Assembly (NCBI GenBank): GCA_951802425.1
Contig: OX637800.1
Location: 2,666,001-2,730,000 of the forward strand
Length of the DNA stretch: 64,000 nt
Direction: 5' to 3'
Source of the DNA: Clavaria fumosa
Taxonomy: Eukaryota > Basidiomycota > Agaricomycetes > Agaricales > Clavariaceae
The notes below the pieces were generated by a model that saw only the letters and a program-made list of their open reading frames with translations, was not told the origin of the DNA and did not search any database. The first letter of the stretch is position 1, and each line of letters starts with the position of its first letter. Positions 20,740-32,847 of the stretch are shown here, piece by piece. The translations under genes were made by a program, and so were the position numbers.

Positions 20740-21550
20740 AATGACGCCCACTAACCGCTCCGTCCCACAAATCTCAACCCCTGTCTGATCATCCTGCACC
20801 TCCTCGCGCGTACCTTCCCGTCCCACGACAACCCCGAACAGTTCAGTATCCACGGACGCGTATTTCCTCACAGCTCTGCGCCGTGCGTGCCTCGTCCAAT
20901 CTCCCGAGGAGGTCATAATGCCGGGGCTTTATTCGTCACAAGCGAAGAGTCAATTCCTCAGCTTCGCAGTATAGTGCTTTGGCAAACACTTCACCATCAC
21001 TTAGCGTCATACACCAAGCCTACCTCCTGATAGCAGGCTCCATCCGAGCGTTCACGCCACGATTTCTGCACGGCGTCGGCCATTCAACACGCATGACGCG
21101 CCGAGCACGGACAAGCCAGCACGCTTCGAGTACGCATAGGGCATAGGGTGCTGGGCAGGACCACGAGAGGGTGTCCGAGTATCTCAAGCAAGGACCCCCC
21201 TTGGAAACAGGCATGGTCCTCATGCGTTCCTTTCTGTTCTGGGCTGCTCTGCTACCTGCTCTTCTCTCTTGACGTTGGCTTACCCCTGTTCAACCTCGGA
21301 CAGACGGTCGAGACCGAGTGTTACTTCCATCCGCATCTGTTCGTGGTGGTGCGGGACTCGGACCACGCGGCGCTTGCGCGCTACGAAAGCAGGCACGATG
21401 AAAAGCGACGGCGTAGGCGGTGTGCACATATCGGGGGATATCGTACTCGTCACGGACCGCAAGTATGAATGGTTGTCGACGGTGCGAAATGAGTGGAGGC
21501 AGCGAGTGGTGGGAAGCTGTGGTGCAAGCAAAGAAACGTCCTTGAATTAG
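20740..21550 (+). pseudogene. Decayed aminopeptidase copy 2
   Basis: Remnant of a PepP-type aminopeptidase gene like 2-1661. Matching stretches: STDAYFLTALRRACLVQSPEEV (about 20849-20915, exon 1 of the intact gene), ALFVTSEES (exon 1 end), AYLLIAGSIRA (about 21015, exon 2), the HERVSEYLKQGPPLETGMVL region (about 21163-21220, exon 4), and TVETECYFHPHLFVVVRDSD HAALARYES (about 21304-21390, exon 5). It lacks the HGLGHSLGLDVHD segment and most of exons 2-4, and is broken by frameshifts. Not functional. Confidence 0.85.
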
Positions 21551-22038
21551 ATCGGTGTATCTTGGACACCGGCAAATGTCAAAAAACGCATTGTTGGGCA
21601 GCTCAACCGGCTAGCCCTTGTAGCGTGTGAAATCGCCTAATGGTCAGCGCTCTATGGTACAACACATTATCTACTTCCAAGTAACTGCGGGGTATGTCAT
21701 TTTGGCTATTGCGGAAGCAAGATTTCGCTGTGCCCGCTTAACACATATGCAGAGCAAAGTTGCTGCGCTTAAATTGCAGGAAGGTGCAGGAAATAGATTC
21801 TACAATTCCTCATGAGACATCAGAATAAAGTAAACAAAACAAATACAAGAAACTCAAAAGCAAGGTGCACCTGGGGTGCAGTCCGGTGAACAAATCAGGT
21901 AATTCTCGTCCTCACAAGAGTGACATGTCGATGTACAGCGTTTTGGATGCACAAAGACAAGATACTTGTCTTACATGCCAAAGAAATGGCGCATTTGGCG
22001 GAATCTTTTCATGTGTGTGAGTATACCCAAAAAGGTAG
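21551..22038. other. Spacer 3' of kinase-like copy 1
   Basis: No gene seen. It holds a sequence (about 21890-22020) that recurs beside other kinase-like copies at 31.4, 35.1, 40.6 and 44.0-44.4 kb, so it belongs to the duplicated unit. Confidence 0.5.
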
Positions 22039-23372
22039 TTACTGCGCTGACACTGACATGGAAAATGAAAACCATCCCTCTTCCGCGGAAGGGACCTCCG
22101 TATCCTCGACCTAGGCAGTTGTGATACGTGTCACCATACAAAAACGAAAAGAAAAGGAAAGTACTTTGGGCCCCAGAATGTCCGATTCGAGCCTAAGGCA
22201 GACGTTGTGCATATCTGGGCGAGATTTCGGGGCTTGAACCCAACATTCCTCCACGAGTGCGCCTAATTTCTCATGTGTTACCATTACAGGTGGGAGTTGA
22301 GGACGTTTGTTCGCGAGGACAATGAATATGACTGAGCTGTCGTTCTTCTTGCTTGCGAAAGGCGGTTCTCCGGTCATGATCTGATAGATAATGAGTGCCT
22401 TAGTTGAAGCTATGCGGAATACGGACTTCGAGCATGGTCATGCCGAATGCATAGACGTCACTCTCTTTTGTGTAGAACGAATCGCCACCATCATCCTCCC
22501 GCTCAGGCGGGTTCATAACCTCTGGCGCGATCCACCGACAAAAACCGACCGTCTGCGGAGAAGCGAATTTTTCGCTATATGTGAAGAATGACAATCCATA
22601 ATCACACAGAATGGGCTCTTCTTTTGCATCAATCAGGATGTTCGACTGCAAAAAGGGGGGCATTCATGGGTGAGGGACTGAAGGGGGTGAAGCAAAGGGT
22701 AACCTTACGCCACGTATGTCACCGTGCACAACGACGGGATCGAAATAGTGCAAGTACTCGACTGCTCGAGCCACTTTCTGAATCTAGTGGCAGGTGGGCG
22801 ATCGCTGCAGTAAGATGTATAAGACGCATTACCAGTTCCACTTTCTTCTGAATAGGCATGTCAGGCTTTGCGGCAAGGTACTGAATTATATTGCCGTTGG
22901 GGTAGAAAGGCAAGACAAGGCCTGGCATGGGCTGCAGCGTGAAAGTAAAGCCCAGAAATCTCGAAACATTTTTATGGTGCAACCGAATCCAGACCTCTCC
23001 GAGACTGAGGAGTCGCTATGGGGAAAAGAAAAAGTGGTTCAAGACTGATTGGCCCACGGAGCACCAAAGCGGACCTTTTTCAAATTGTCAACCCAAACTT
23101 GATCTGAAGACGAGCTTCCCCGCATCATTCGAACTACGACCTGCGCGTCACGCCATTACGGTAAGTGGCAATTGACACACTTGTTTCCCCTTGTAATAAG
23201 TACCTTGTCTGGCTCCCCACCCAAGCGAGCATCCCATACATCTGTGTAGTGGCCGGACGCTATGCAGTAAGTCCCGAAGATTTGCACACGCCCCGACACG
23301 TCCTGTGGATCGCATGTTAGTAAGAGCTTTCACACAAGCAAGAGCGCGCACAAGTGGTGTATTATCGGACAT
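22039..23372 (-). CDS. TKL-like kinase family, copy 1 (Lys-less)
   Basis: Eight exons with GT-AG introns and consistent phases: 23372-23352, 23302-23204, 23140-23075, 23015-22833, 22783-22709, 22645-22427, 22380-22165 and 22110-22039; 316 aa with no break. Kinase-like landmarks: a degenerate glycine loop (HYTDVWDARLGGEP), VVVRMMRG where VAIK is expected (Lys to Arg), the hinge-like PGLVLPFYPNGN, catalytic loop [13 protein letters not shown] (HRD as HGD, Asp and Asn kept), CDYGLS for DFG, RWIAPEV for APE, SDVYAFGMTMLE and the C-lobe ECW..PKSRPDM. About 300 residues covers just the kinase fold with no other domain. Similar small TKL-like genes are expanded in Agaricomycetes. It may be a weak or pseudo-kinase because the ATP-anchoring Lys is Arg. 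Best preserved copy together with copy 5. Confidence 0.85.
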
Positions 23373-24129
23373 CTCTGGTCTCAACTCTTCAATGGCAGCA
23401 AGGTTGGAAAGAAGAAGTCTTGAGAGTAGAAATGATATCGGAGCTTAAGGCTTGCCAGTGCTTCAAGAGTTCCCAAGGTCTTACCTGAGGCTATGGCAAT
23501 GCTGGACAGGCGGACGCGTGGCGCGACTTGATATCGGGCAGTTCTTTGCCATCGCGCCTTGTGCTCACTCCATCAACGCTTCAGCGCTTCAGCGCTTGAT
23601 AACGTCAATAGCGCCCAAGGTTTAGACCATTTTAACAAGCCTTGCGTAAAAGAAAATGAATGTGGGCTCCCGCCTTTTCCCTTGCGTCTCATTGTCCTAG
23701 AAGCTCGGCTACTTTGCTTGAACGGCGCAAACTTGAAGCGTCCCAAGCTGCAAGTTTGCACATACTTCGACTAACTTCACACGATGGCTCCGGTTGGGTG
23801 TCCGAGCGTAACCCAAAATAAACCGCTGCCCAAATTGCCCAATAGAAAAAATATCGTCCTGACTGGCGGTGACGTGTAGCTTTTCTTCCCCCTTGACGTG
23901 TCTCAGAGAAGAGCGCAGTTGTACTTACGAGGTGTTATGCGGGCGAAGAGGCTTCAAGCGGGTGTATACCACCCCCATCGCTCGAGGCGCCAAAGTTACC
24001 TGCGAATGTCTGATCTCCACCTCAAGTTGGCCCATCACCGCTCTTCTGCATTACGGTTACAGCACGGCTGCGGACGTGGATGAAACACCCATCTTCGACG
24101 TGATGGCGCGATCGGGCGAGGCGCCCAGA
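23373..24129. other. Spacer between kinase copy 1 and aminopeptidase remnant 3
   Basis: Presumed 5' flank of kinase copy 1. No convincing gene. Short ORFs here show no recognisable domain. Confidence 0.45.
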
Positions 24130-24720
24130 CCGTGCTGGCCTCAATGACAATCGCATGGCCCATATCGTCCTGCGAGACCGCACCTCTACGCTGTTCCGCC
24201 CAAAAGCAGAACGCCTGTCTGATCCCCTACACCTCTTCACCCCCGCGCCACGACACTGCCTTCCCCTCGCTCTACCTCGAATCGTTCTTATGCTTTGGGA
24301 CAGCAGTGTCCACGGATATGTACCTCCTCATGGGATGCCTCGTCAAGTCTCCTGAGGAGGTCGTCCTCACCCGCTACGCGAGCGCCATGAGCTTCCGCGT
24401 TCACAGGTCGTCATGCGTGTGCTCGGCTTTGACGTCCACGCCACGGCTTTATTCGTCGCAAGCTACAGGTGCGAAGAGTCAGTTCCTCCCAGCTCCGCAG
24501 TGTAGCGCCTTGGCAACACCTTACCATCACCCAGCGCCGTATGCTAAGCCTGCCTCCTGATATCAAACTCCATCCGCACGTCCACGCTGCATTACTGCCG
24601 CAATGACCACGAGTTCGCATGGGGCCCCACGCACAAGCACCCTAACAACGACGGCGCCCTGATCGACACCAAGCCTCATGCCCCTCATGACCCTTCGGAG
24701 AGTCGGATTGCACACTCCAC
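24130..24720 (+). pseudogene. Decayed aminopeptidase copy 3 (5' part)
   Basis: Matches exons 1-2 of the aminopeptidase gene: STDMYLLMGCLVKSPEEVVL (about 24309-24370), RYASAMSFRVH, ALFVASYRCEES (about 24452-24485), then in another frame TLHYCRNDHEFAWGP with HAPHDPSES (about 24585-24710). The order and spacing follow the intact gene, but several frameshifts and internal deletions are present and exons 3-5 were not found directly downstream. Confidence 0.82.
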
Positions 24721-25754
24721 TAATTGGACTTTTACGCGATCAATTGTACGTTCGGGAGTGAGTGCGGCGCCGAGGGGAACGGAACTCGAACCGCTTCAAG
24801 GTGGAGGAATGCGAAACTGGTCTCGTTGTTGAATACAGTAACGCTTAGCTCTGCGTCCATGGGCACCTGTCTTGTGTTCGGGTGCATTCTTGAGCGCCCA
24901 GAAAGTTCCACCGCTTTCTGATGCGGAACTCTCCTGCGTTGAAGGCTCTGCATTGCATGATGACCTGTGATCGAATGAACGTCATGAGGCGCATCTCCGA
25001 ATGTACACGGTTCCTCATCACTGTTCAAAGTTGCTGTGCGGCCGCATCTGTTTGGTAATTTGAAGTGGATTCATTGTAACAAGGACCCTGGCACATTAGA
25101 CGCTGACCTTTGGCTTCTTTCCAGGTGTGGGCAAAGAAATCTGATTAACTTGTGCCTCTGCCGTCTCCGAACCTTTGGCTCACCGCCATCACAAGTCTAC
25201 AGCGAAGAATGGAGACGAGACTGTGGGATCCTCGATGCCTCGCTGTGCTCGTGGCCATAGGACTATTCTCAGCAAAATAATCGAGGCACTCCAAACGAGT
25301 ATTGATCAGTTGTCAAAATGGAGGAGCCTCGCGGCATTCGATAGATACGAAAACCGGACCAAAATGGGGTCTTCGGTGATTGAAGTTGGCATATTAGCAG
25401 CATGCGTGGCGTAACCCTTAGGTCATCCACCACACATCAGATCAGCAAAAATTTGGCCGCGCTTCGGAGCAAAGGTCCGATGAAGGCGACAATCGTAGTG
25501 AGGCGCAGAAAATCAATTCTACACAATTCGCGGGTATTATCGTCGTGAAGCAGCAGAATGCTGGCTGTAAAGGGCATGCGTATACAAGGGGAGCGGCTCA
25601 ACAGCAACTCTCGTCCTAGCGAAAATAGATAACATATTGGGAAGACACAAGACCTCTCTTTTAAGGCGAAAGAGATAGCGTATCTAGCGAAGTCTTCTAA
25701 TAAGCGCCGGTGTACCCAAAGGGACAGTGACTACGCTAATATGGAAGATCCCTC
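24721..25754. other. Spacer, no gene recognised
   Basis: About 1 kb with only short ORFs that lack recognisable domains. It probably contains the 3' flank of kinase copy 2 and further decayed sequence. Confidence 0.4.
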
Positions 25755-27020
25755 CTACGTCGAAGGCGCCGCTGTAATTTCGACCTTTGGGAAGTTGTGA
25801 TGAATCTGACAATGCCAAGGACAAGGAAAGGAAAGGTACCTCGGTCCCCAGAATGTGTGATTCAAGCCTTAGGCAGATATTGTACATATCCGGGCGACAT
25901 TTTGGGTCCTGAGCCCAGCATTCCGTTACGAGTGCACCTAAATTCTCATGTGTCACCATTGCAGGTGGGAGTCGAGGACGTTTGTTCGCGATGACATTGA
26001 GGATGACATTGCTTTTGAGCTTGCCTGCAAAAGGCGGTTGTCCGGTCATGATCTAACGGGTATTGAGCACTTCAGCTCAGGGAAATTTGAAGAAAAACGG
26101 GCCACGAACCTCGAGCATCGTCATGGCGAATGCATAGACGTCGCTCCGCGTGGTGTAGACCGGGTCTGCATCCTTCTCTGGGTCTAATATCTCTGGCGCG
26201 ATCCACCGATACGATCCGTCAGGCTCTGCAGACATATACACTAGCCCATAATCACAAAGGATGGGCTGTCCTTCTGCATCAATCAGGACGTTCGACTGGA
26301 AAGCCTTCATAAGTGAGGAAGTAAAAGGAATGAAGTAAACCTTACGCCACGGATAGCACCGTGTACAACGACGGGATCGAAATAATGGAGGTATTTGGCA
26401 GCACGAGCCACTCCTTGAATCTGGCAGCACGTGGGTGATCACTGGCAGTGGGATGTGCAAAACACGTTACCAGCTCGACTCTCCTCTGGATAGAAGTATG
26501 AGGATTTCTAGCAAGGTGCCGCGTAATGTTGCCACGAGAATAGAAAGGCGAGACAAGGCCTGGCATGGGCTGTAGCGTGAAAGTAAAACCTAGGAATCCC
26601 GAAATATTCCGATGGCGCAACCGAATCCAGACTTCTCCAAGAACGATGAGTCGCTGCAAAAACAGAGTTGAAGACTAATGAGTACGCTGCCTCATCAAAT
26701 AGTCAGTTGAAACAGGGACAAACCTTCCTCAAATTATCGACCCAAACTCGGTCTGAAGACGAGCCTCCCCGTATCATTCGGACCACGACCTGTACACGTT
26801 ATTATGGTAAGAGATGGTCATCATTACGCATGCTGCTTTGGAATAAGTACCTTGCCTGGCTCTCCTTCCAAGCGAGCCTTCCATACGTCTGTGTAGTCGC
26901 TGAAATCTATGGACCGAGTCCCGATGATTCGCACGCGGCGCGACACGTCCTATAGAGCCTGTGTAAGTAAGGAGCTCTAATATGTACAGCAAGAAGGCTC
27001 ACAAGTAGCGTATCAGACAT
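25755..27020 (-). CDS. TKL-like pseudokinase family, copy 2 (HGA loop)
   Basis: Eight exons: 27020-27003, 26949-26851, 26789-26724, 26653-26471, 26420-26346, 26295-26110, 26052-25840 and 25784-25755; 289 aa, frame intact. Intron 1 has a GTGAGC donor. Motifs: [22 protein letters not shown] (Lys to Arg), PGLVSPFYSRGN, VVHGAIRG (catalytic Asp replaced by Ala), [18 protein letters not shown] (Asn kept, DFG as DYG), YRWIAPEIL and a normal C-lobe with CWAQDPKCRPDM. Loss of both Lys and the catalytic Asp makes phosphotransfer unlikely, while the intact frame and splice sites argue that a protein is, or recently was, made. A scaffolding or decoy role is possible but only inferred. Confidence 0.83.
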
Positions 27021-27475
27021 TTCAGGTCTTCAATGGCGGCAAGGATGGATCTTGGGGGATTTGAGGGTATTGATGGATGTGGTTGCTTGAACTGGAGTTT
27101 TTGTATTTATTTATGTACGGTCCAGATGCCGTATTGTTGTTCTCTCCGTTGCATGGTGGTGTAGGGGAGGTCCCAGAATCAACGATTCCATATTGCGACT
27201 AAAATTCCCGAGTCAAAATGCAAAGAACCCAGATTTGCGGTACGGAATAAACAGAATATAATATATTGGTCGGGATTTTGATCCGGAATGAGGGCGGTCA
27301 ATTATGCGGTGTGACTCTGATGGTTCGTAGCCGCCCGGAACGAGCGTCACCTAACAAAATTTGCCGCCGCATTTGAATGCTGTTGGCGTTAAGTTAAGCG
27401 ATTTGGCAAGGCACATACAACACCGCAAGGATGTCTTACGCCAAACAGCGACACAATAAGGAGGCAAGGCAGAAG
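27021..27475. other. Upstream flank of kinase copy 2
   Basis: Minus-strand promoter region of copy 2. A T/A-rich stretch near 27100-27115 (minus ATAAATAAATACAAAAACTCC) resembles the AAATACTCCCA-type box upstream of copies 4, 5 and 8. No gene. Confidence 0.4.
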
Positions 27476-28450
27476 CTACGAAAAGAAGGTCAGTACTTCA
27501 CAAATTACAGTTCCTGAACTCCGGCGGCCTTCCCACCTTCTCGAGACTCTAGGCTTCCATTCCTTATAATTGTTGTGACCATCACGAAGGGATTGATCGG
27601 AAACCCAACGATGCCGACCGTTCCGTCCATACTTCGCATGACTAAATTCCCTACCGATGACATGCTGCCATGTGATGATCTTGTTATAAAACTTTGGAGT
27701 AGGATCGTGATCCAAAGGAGTATCCTTTCTCCTGCCGAGTCAGTCACAGACGAATCACAAATACAAGCAAGCGACTACAACTCACATCGAGCCTAGACTG
27801 CGCCTTGTTCGTCCCACACGACCCTTGTTTCCGATATTCATAATACGCGCGGCCGTAGAATCATTGAATTGTCCAGGAAATGAGCGAAGAAGCTTCATGT
27901 CCATCAGTCAGATCGTCGAGTCCAACGTTACTATGAGCAGCATTGGTCCATCGATAACACTACCGACTGCAGGTAGGGGAGTCAACAATTTGAATGGGTC
28001 ATGGCTCAGAAGGCACCAGACGTGCGGCAGTTGTAGTCAGAGCACACTTTGCCCTTGCAAAGGTCGTATATTCGGACGTGTTCATCCGCAGAGGTAATGA
28101 TCATGGTCGGGCCGACATGACAGGTTTATGCGGCATTCAGTGCTTCATCAAGGATCTATATGGCCTGAAGGGGAGAAGAACATCGTGGACGAGCCGCATA
28201 GAAACCATGCTGGAGATCCCAAAACCTGACAGCGTGCGTTGGGATAATTCGTTGTGAGGATAAAGAAGGGTGGAAGGACTGGCTCACCACCAGCACAAAC
28301 TGTGGCATCCCGATTGAATTCCATCACGAATATTTTGCTCATGTGTCCGGATATTCCATGTGTGGTAGCGCCAGCAGTGATATCGTCGTTACGCTCAAAT
28401 GTCGGGCGTAGTGGTGATACTGAGAACGTTCAGTGTGATCAGCTGAAGGA
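27476..28450 (-). pseudogene. Possible decayed gene of unknown type (WD40-like fragments)
   Basis: Several minus-strand segments read like protein but in changing frames: GHMSKIFVMEFNRDATVCAG (about 28350-28280), ADEHVRIYDLCKGKVCSDY (about 28100-28040), LLRSFPGQFNDSTAARIMN (about 27900-27840), and TPKFYNKIITWQHVIGREF (about 27700-27640). The first three recall WD40 strands, but no full repeat can be drawn. It may be a degraded gene. This is a weak call based on reading alone. Confidence 0.25.
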
Positions 28451-29110
28451 ACAGTGCATCGAGAAGCGAGTGCTGGAGGCAGTGGGGCACTGGCCCTGGG
28501 AAGCGGGTCCGCCCAGCGCTCAGCGTTCAGCATATACTGTATCTCCAGGACGGCGGCCGGCAAAAAGGAGCGACGTTTGCTCGGTGGAAAGTCCAATAAG
28601 TAGCGCGCAGTTGACCTTCTTCCTCGTGTCCTTTGCTCTGGTAGCTGTCCGCCTGTCCGCCCTTTGCACTGCACTATAGATAGGCGAAAAGCGAAAGCTG
28701 GCAAGCGCGACTTCCTGTTGACGGCGAGGTCACGTGGCTTGCGGTGGAGGGACGGCAGTGTTGTGACAGCTTATGAGCGCATATATGAGCGTTTACCCCA
28801 GTGTCTATCTCCTGCTGGACAACACCAGACATCCAAGCAGTCATAAGATGCTGTAATCGGCGCCTTTTTCTCAACCACTGGAAATCAGCGCCTTCATCTT
28901 GTGTTCGGCCAAACGCTGGCCATCGAGCCAAAGCCACCGTTACTCTGACGAACTGTCGTAGTCGAACGAAGGGACCGACGTGGCATATGGCACAATCTCC
29001 CTCGTACAAGAAAGACATCGTTATATAGGCCACGCTGAGCAAATCAAGTAATCCCCAGGCTCGTCCCCGCCCCCGTCGAAGGCTTGTTCTTAGCCTTGGT
29101 AGCAGTGATT
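28451..29110. other. Spacer with small aminopeptidase-like scrap
   Basis: No gene recognised. A short + strand stretch near 28770-28796 (AYERIYERL) resembles exon 4 of the aminopeptidase (AHERIYEFL), too short to be sure. Confidence 0.35.
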
Positions 29111-29114
29111 CGCA

Positions 29115-29750
29115 TGCCAAAGGTGCCTTGAGCCCAAGAATGTCTAATTCAAGCCTGAGGGAAATATTGTGCATATCTGGGCGAGATCCCGGGTCTTGAG
29201 CCCAGCATTCCTTCACTATCACGCTTTATTTTCCATTTGTTGTTGTTGAGGGTGGGAAACGAGGACGGCTGCCCGTAACGACACCGAGTATGAGTCTGTT
29301 CTCATACTTCTTGCTTGCGAGTACTTTAGTTGAAAGTAATGATCACTTTCTATAGTGTAGAAAACCGGCATCCTCCTCAGGAATGTTCAAAACTCCACCG
29401 ATACGGGACGACAGGCTTTGCAGAGGTAAACGTCGACCCATAATGACACAGAATGGGCTGTCATTCAGCATCAATCAAGAGGTTCACTGCGAGAACCTTC
29501 ATGGGTGAAGTACTGAAGGGGGAAAATAAATCTTACGCTACATATGTCGCCGTGTGCACAACGATGGAGCGGGGACGGACCTCTTTCAGATCGTCGATCC
29601 AACTCGGTCTGAAGACGGACTTCCCAGTATCGTTCGAACCGTGATTTAAACGTCGCACAATTAGTAAGAGATAACGATCAACACGCACTGCTGCCATCTG
29701 TAATAAATACCTTCCTCGGCTCTCCATCCAATCGAACCTCTCAAACTAAG
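29115..29750 (-). pseudogene. TKL-like kinase family, copy 3 (decayed)
   Basis: Remnant of the eight-exon kinase-like gene. It keeps the exon 7 C-lobe ([16 protein letters not shown], about 29212-29150), a shortened exon 6 (about 29340-29490), the very end of exon 5 and a frame-broken exon 3 (about 29575-29650). Exon 4 is missing and exon 6 has lost most of its codons. Not functional. Confidence 0.78.
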
Positions 29751-30149
29751 GTTGGAAGGGTGGAACCTTGTAGGTGCGGAGCACACAGACGTAGGAGCAT
29801 TCTGTACCCTTTCAAGTTTCTGATCTGGACGAGCGGTCCGACTCTCTGTGTGTTCACATTAGTGCGGGCTATGCTCACAACGACGAGGATCATGGACTCA
29901 AATACCTTCACGATGGGTCTAAGTTTCCGAGGCCATACCCGGGGCTGTCAGGCAGCTCAACTGTGAGCCGCAGGGAACCCAGGATAGATGCTCATTGTCG
30001 GTCGGTGCGGAATAGAATCAAGTGGCAACTTACGTAAGAAATCCAGGACATTGTTTATAATTGTTTATTTATGATGTAGACGATCGATCGGGTGCTTGTG
30101 ATCGCTGATCGGTGGTTGCCGCTTCCGCTCCGCAGGCCGGCGAACCGCT

Positions 30150-31090
30150 TTTTCGTGCTCTAACGCCTTGCGTCATTCCTTGGCGCTGTACACTCAGCCT
30201 ACCTCCTGATTTGTAGCACACTCCGCTGGCGTTCGTGAGTACACTGCACTACTGCTGCATTTATCCATGAGCTCGCATGGAACTGCTACGTAAGCGTAGT
30301 ATACATTCATGTGACAAGCAACATTTCACGGGAAAGAAATCCTTCGTCTACACAGAGCACTACACCACCGTCTGAATTTTGCGCACGAAATCGTATATTT
30401 CGCTGCTTCTAAACTTGTCACCGTCTCGACCGCAATAGCACCCGTACCTACATCTGGTCATACAAAGACGATGTGTCGTCATCAATTTCTAGAGAAGCTA
30501 TGGGCGTCTGTGTTGGCTGGGATTATATTTACCTGCTGGCCCACCGCATCCTCGTGCACGGATTGCCACGACTCGAGACCTTCAAGCTGTCACTTTATCC
30601 TCCGCAGATGCGGCTGGCGCCAAAGTGGCGCTCACAGAGTCCAGCATCAGCACCGCCTTCCACCCAAGGCGTCAGCCACTCGCTCTGTCTCGATCATGAT
30701 GTACGACGTGCCGAGGGCGGGAAAGCCCGCGCCCCGGGCTATGCACAGAATGCTGGGCAGCGCCACGAGAAGGCGTATGAGTATCTCAGGCTATGATGCC
30801 CCTTAAAAGCAGGTTCTCTCTGTTCTGGGCCTGCTTTATTACTTACCATTCCATCTTCTCGTGGTGTTGACTTGCCACCATTTGTTCTCAGTGGAATAAT
30901 AGACCGACGGTCAAGTCTGGGTGACTCTTCCCCCCGCATCTGCTGGCACGAATGCGTAACAGGCGCGGAGAACTTCGACGGCGTACGATTTGATGTTGTG
31001 CTTCTAACGGACGACGGGTGTGAGTGTTGTCGATGGTGCAAATCAAGCGGTGCCTGTGCGGTGCGAAGCTGTGACACAAGCAGGGAAGCG
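30150..31090 (+). pseudogene. Decayed aminopeptidase copy 4
   Basis: Exon 2 remnant (TLHYCC..ELAW, about 30240-30290). A well-kept exon 4 follows (about 30498-30795): MGVCVGWDYIYLLAHRILVH GLPRLE, then, after a frame change, SISTAFHPRRQPLALSR-like sequence in place of the HGLGH motif, and HEKAYEYLRL. Then come traces of exon 5 (about 30905-31085). The metal-binding core is destroyed by frameshifts. Confidence 0.82.
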
Positions 31091-32059
31091 CCCCCGAATC
31101 AGGTCAGTGTGTCTTTCGTGCGCCGTTACACCGCCGTAAATCGGTGCTCGTATGTGTGGAATCATTCTATCAGTGACTGGCGGTACAACACACTTCCTTG
31201 AGCAAGTGGTCGCTCATCCGTCGTTCACACATGCGGATCATAGGCAAGCTTGGCGAGCTCAATTGCAGGAGGGAAATGCTACACACGTCGCAAGGACGAT
31301 TCGTCATGACTCACGACTCACAAATAAGAGCAGACAGAGCGGATACAAGATACTCGGAGATAAGGAGCTCCATGAACAAATCAAGCAATTCTCGTCCTCG
31401 AGAGTGGATGCATATTGTTGTATAGCGTCTTGGTCACGCAAGGATAAGATACGCGTGGCCGCTTCCAGACATAGAAGTATGTGTATCGTTGAAAGTCTGC
31501 GATACTGCATAAACGTTCTGGAAAAGGATATAAGAGTAGTTGACCAAGCACGTTTTCAAAAGGTCTTTCGACCGCATGTTCCCTCACCTCGTACGTGCGT
31601 GCCCACCCCATTAGGGAGCCCGCGCTACGCGTCCCCGTGCATCACCGGTTCCGAGTCTGTTTCACGTCAGGCATATTGTACGATGTCGCTGTCAGGCGGT
31701 ACGGAGATGATGAGATTCCCAGGCTTCAGGCTCTCAGGGTTGGTCGCCCTTTTCTTCATTCGACTATTGACCCCTGTTGCGATCAAGGAGTCGAGGGTCA
31801 GCTGAGCGGGTTTCGGTATCGCGGCCCTCGGAGGAGATGCCACAGAGGACAATGTGGAGTCGCTGACACAGTACTTGATTGACGACCTGGTTGATTGCAT
31901 CCACATTCATGGGTCCAGATTGCCATAACTGGGTTATAGCCGCCCGTCGTACGAGAGTTTTTCAACGTTGATGCAGCAGCTGTGCTGCAAGTATAAGTAT
32001 CCTGGCTTCACGTCAACTTTCCCAATAACCCAATTCCCCCATATTCCTTTTTTTTACAG
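31091..32059. other. Spacer
   Basis: Includes a 217-codon open frame (31152-31805, +) that looks fortuitous: part of it (about 31350-31450) is the non-coding 3' flank shared by the kinase copies. No domain was recognised on either strand. Confidence 0.4.
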
Positions 32060-32218
32060 GCCCGTTTTCAAAAGCGGGTGGTCGATGGTTGACGTAATTG
32101 ACAAGGACCGTAATTGACAAGGACCGTAAATTGCTACGCAGACTTAACAACTGCACGGTCTCGGCCACCGGTCCTTGTCAATTACGTCAACCACCGACCA
32201 CCGCTTTTGAAAACGGGC
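32060..32218. mobile_element. Short inverted-repeat element (MITE-like)
   Basis: 159 bp with about 50-bp near-perfect terminal inverted repeats: GCCCGTTTTCAAAAGCGG... (32060-32110) and its reverse complement (32169-32218), with a 58-nt centre. TAATTGACAAGGACCG is duplicated in tandem at the end of the left arm. No clear target duplication, so the superfamily is unknown. Confidence 0.65.
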
Positions 32219-32847
32219 ACGTGAGCCCCTGGCCCTGCCTTGCACGATAGCAACCCTGGCCGCCCAAATTTGCCCACGCAAATCATTATTCCAACCAAGG
32301 CCGAGGATAGTTTGGTTTCCCAGTTGTGGTGGCGTTCCCAAATCCAGCGATAATCCAGGGCCAGACCTTATGACAACGCCTTGCTCCTGCTCACGGGCCA
32401 ATTCCCCTCGTTTGGGTTCAGTTATCCGAGTGCACAATATCCGCCGAATCCCAATCCATCATTCGAGCGTCTCACCTTTTACCAGTCCAGAAGAAATCTT
32501 CTTGTGTATGTCTGACCCGACTTATAAATATTTCATGTCAAAGAACGCAGCAACGCCCTGATCGTCTCCCATCGATCTCTTGGATTACCCCCACACAGTC
32601 GCTCCCGGGTGGGGTCCAACGACTTTAGTGCGTGCGGAACATGGCTTGATCCTATTGTAGGTAACTGAGGGATATAGTTGCTATCATCAGTTAGTCGCTG
32701 TTCTCGTGAATGATCTCAGCAAGCGCAAAGGTGAAGCGAAGATCAATGTTCTAGGGTTCTGGGGTTCTATTCCCCGTCGTGACGAAATCGTCCGGTGTGA
32801 TTATTATAAATGGCTTTTTTAGTTTTTCTCACACAGGGCTTGTGCTG
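32219..32847. other. Spacer
   Basis: No gene recognised; no repeat structure seen apart from proximity to the two inverted-repeat elements. Confidence 0.4.

Noticed and set aside
31152..31805. 217-codon open frame on the plus strand as a gene
   Set aside because: Overlaps the non-coding 3'-flank sequence shared by several kinase copies; no domain and biased composition. Probably fortuitous.
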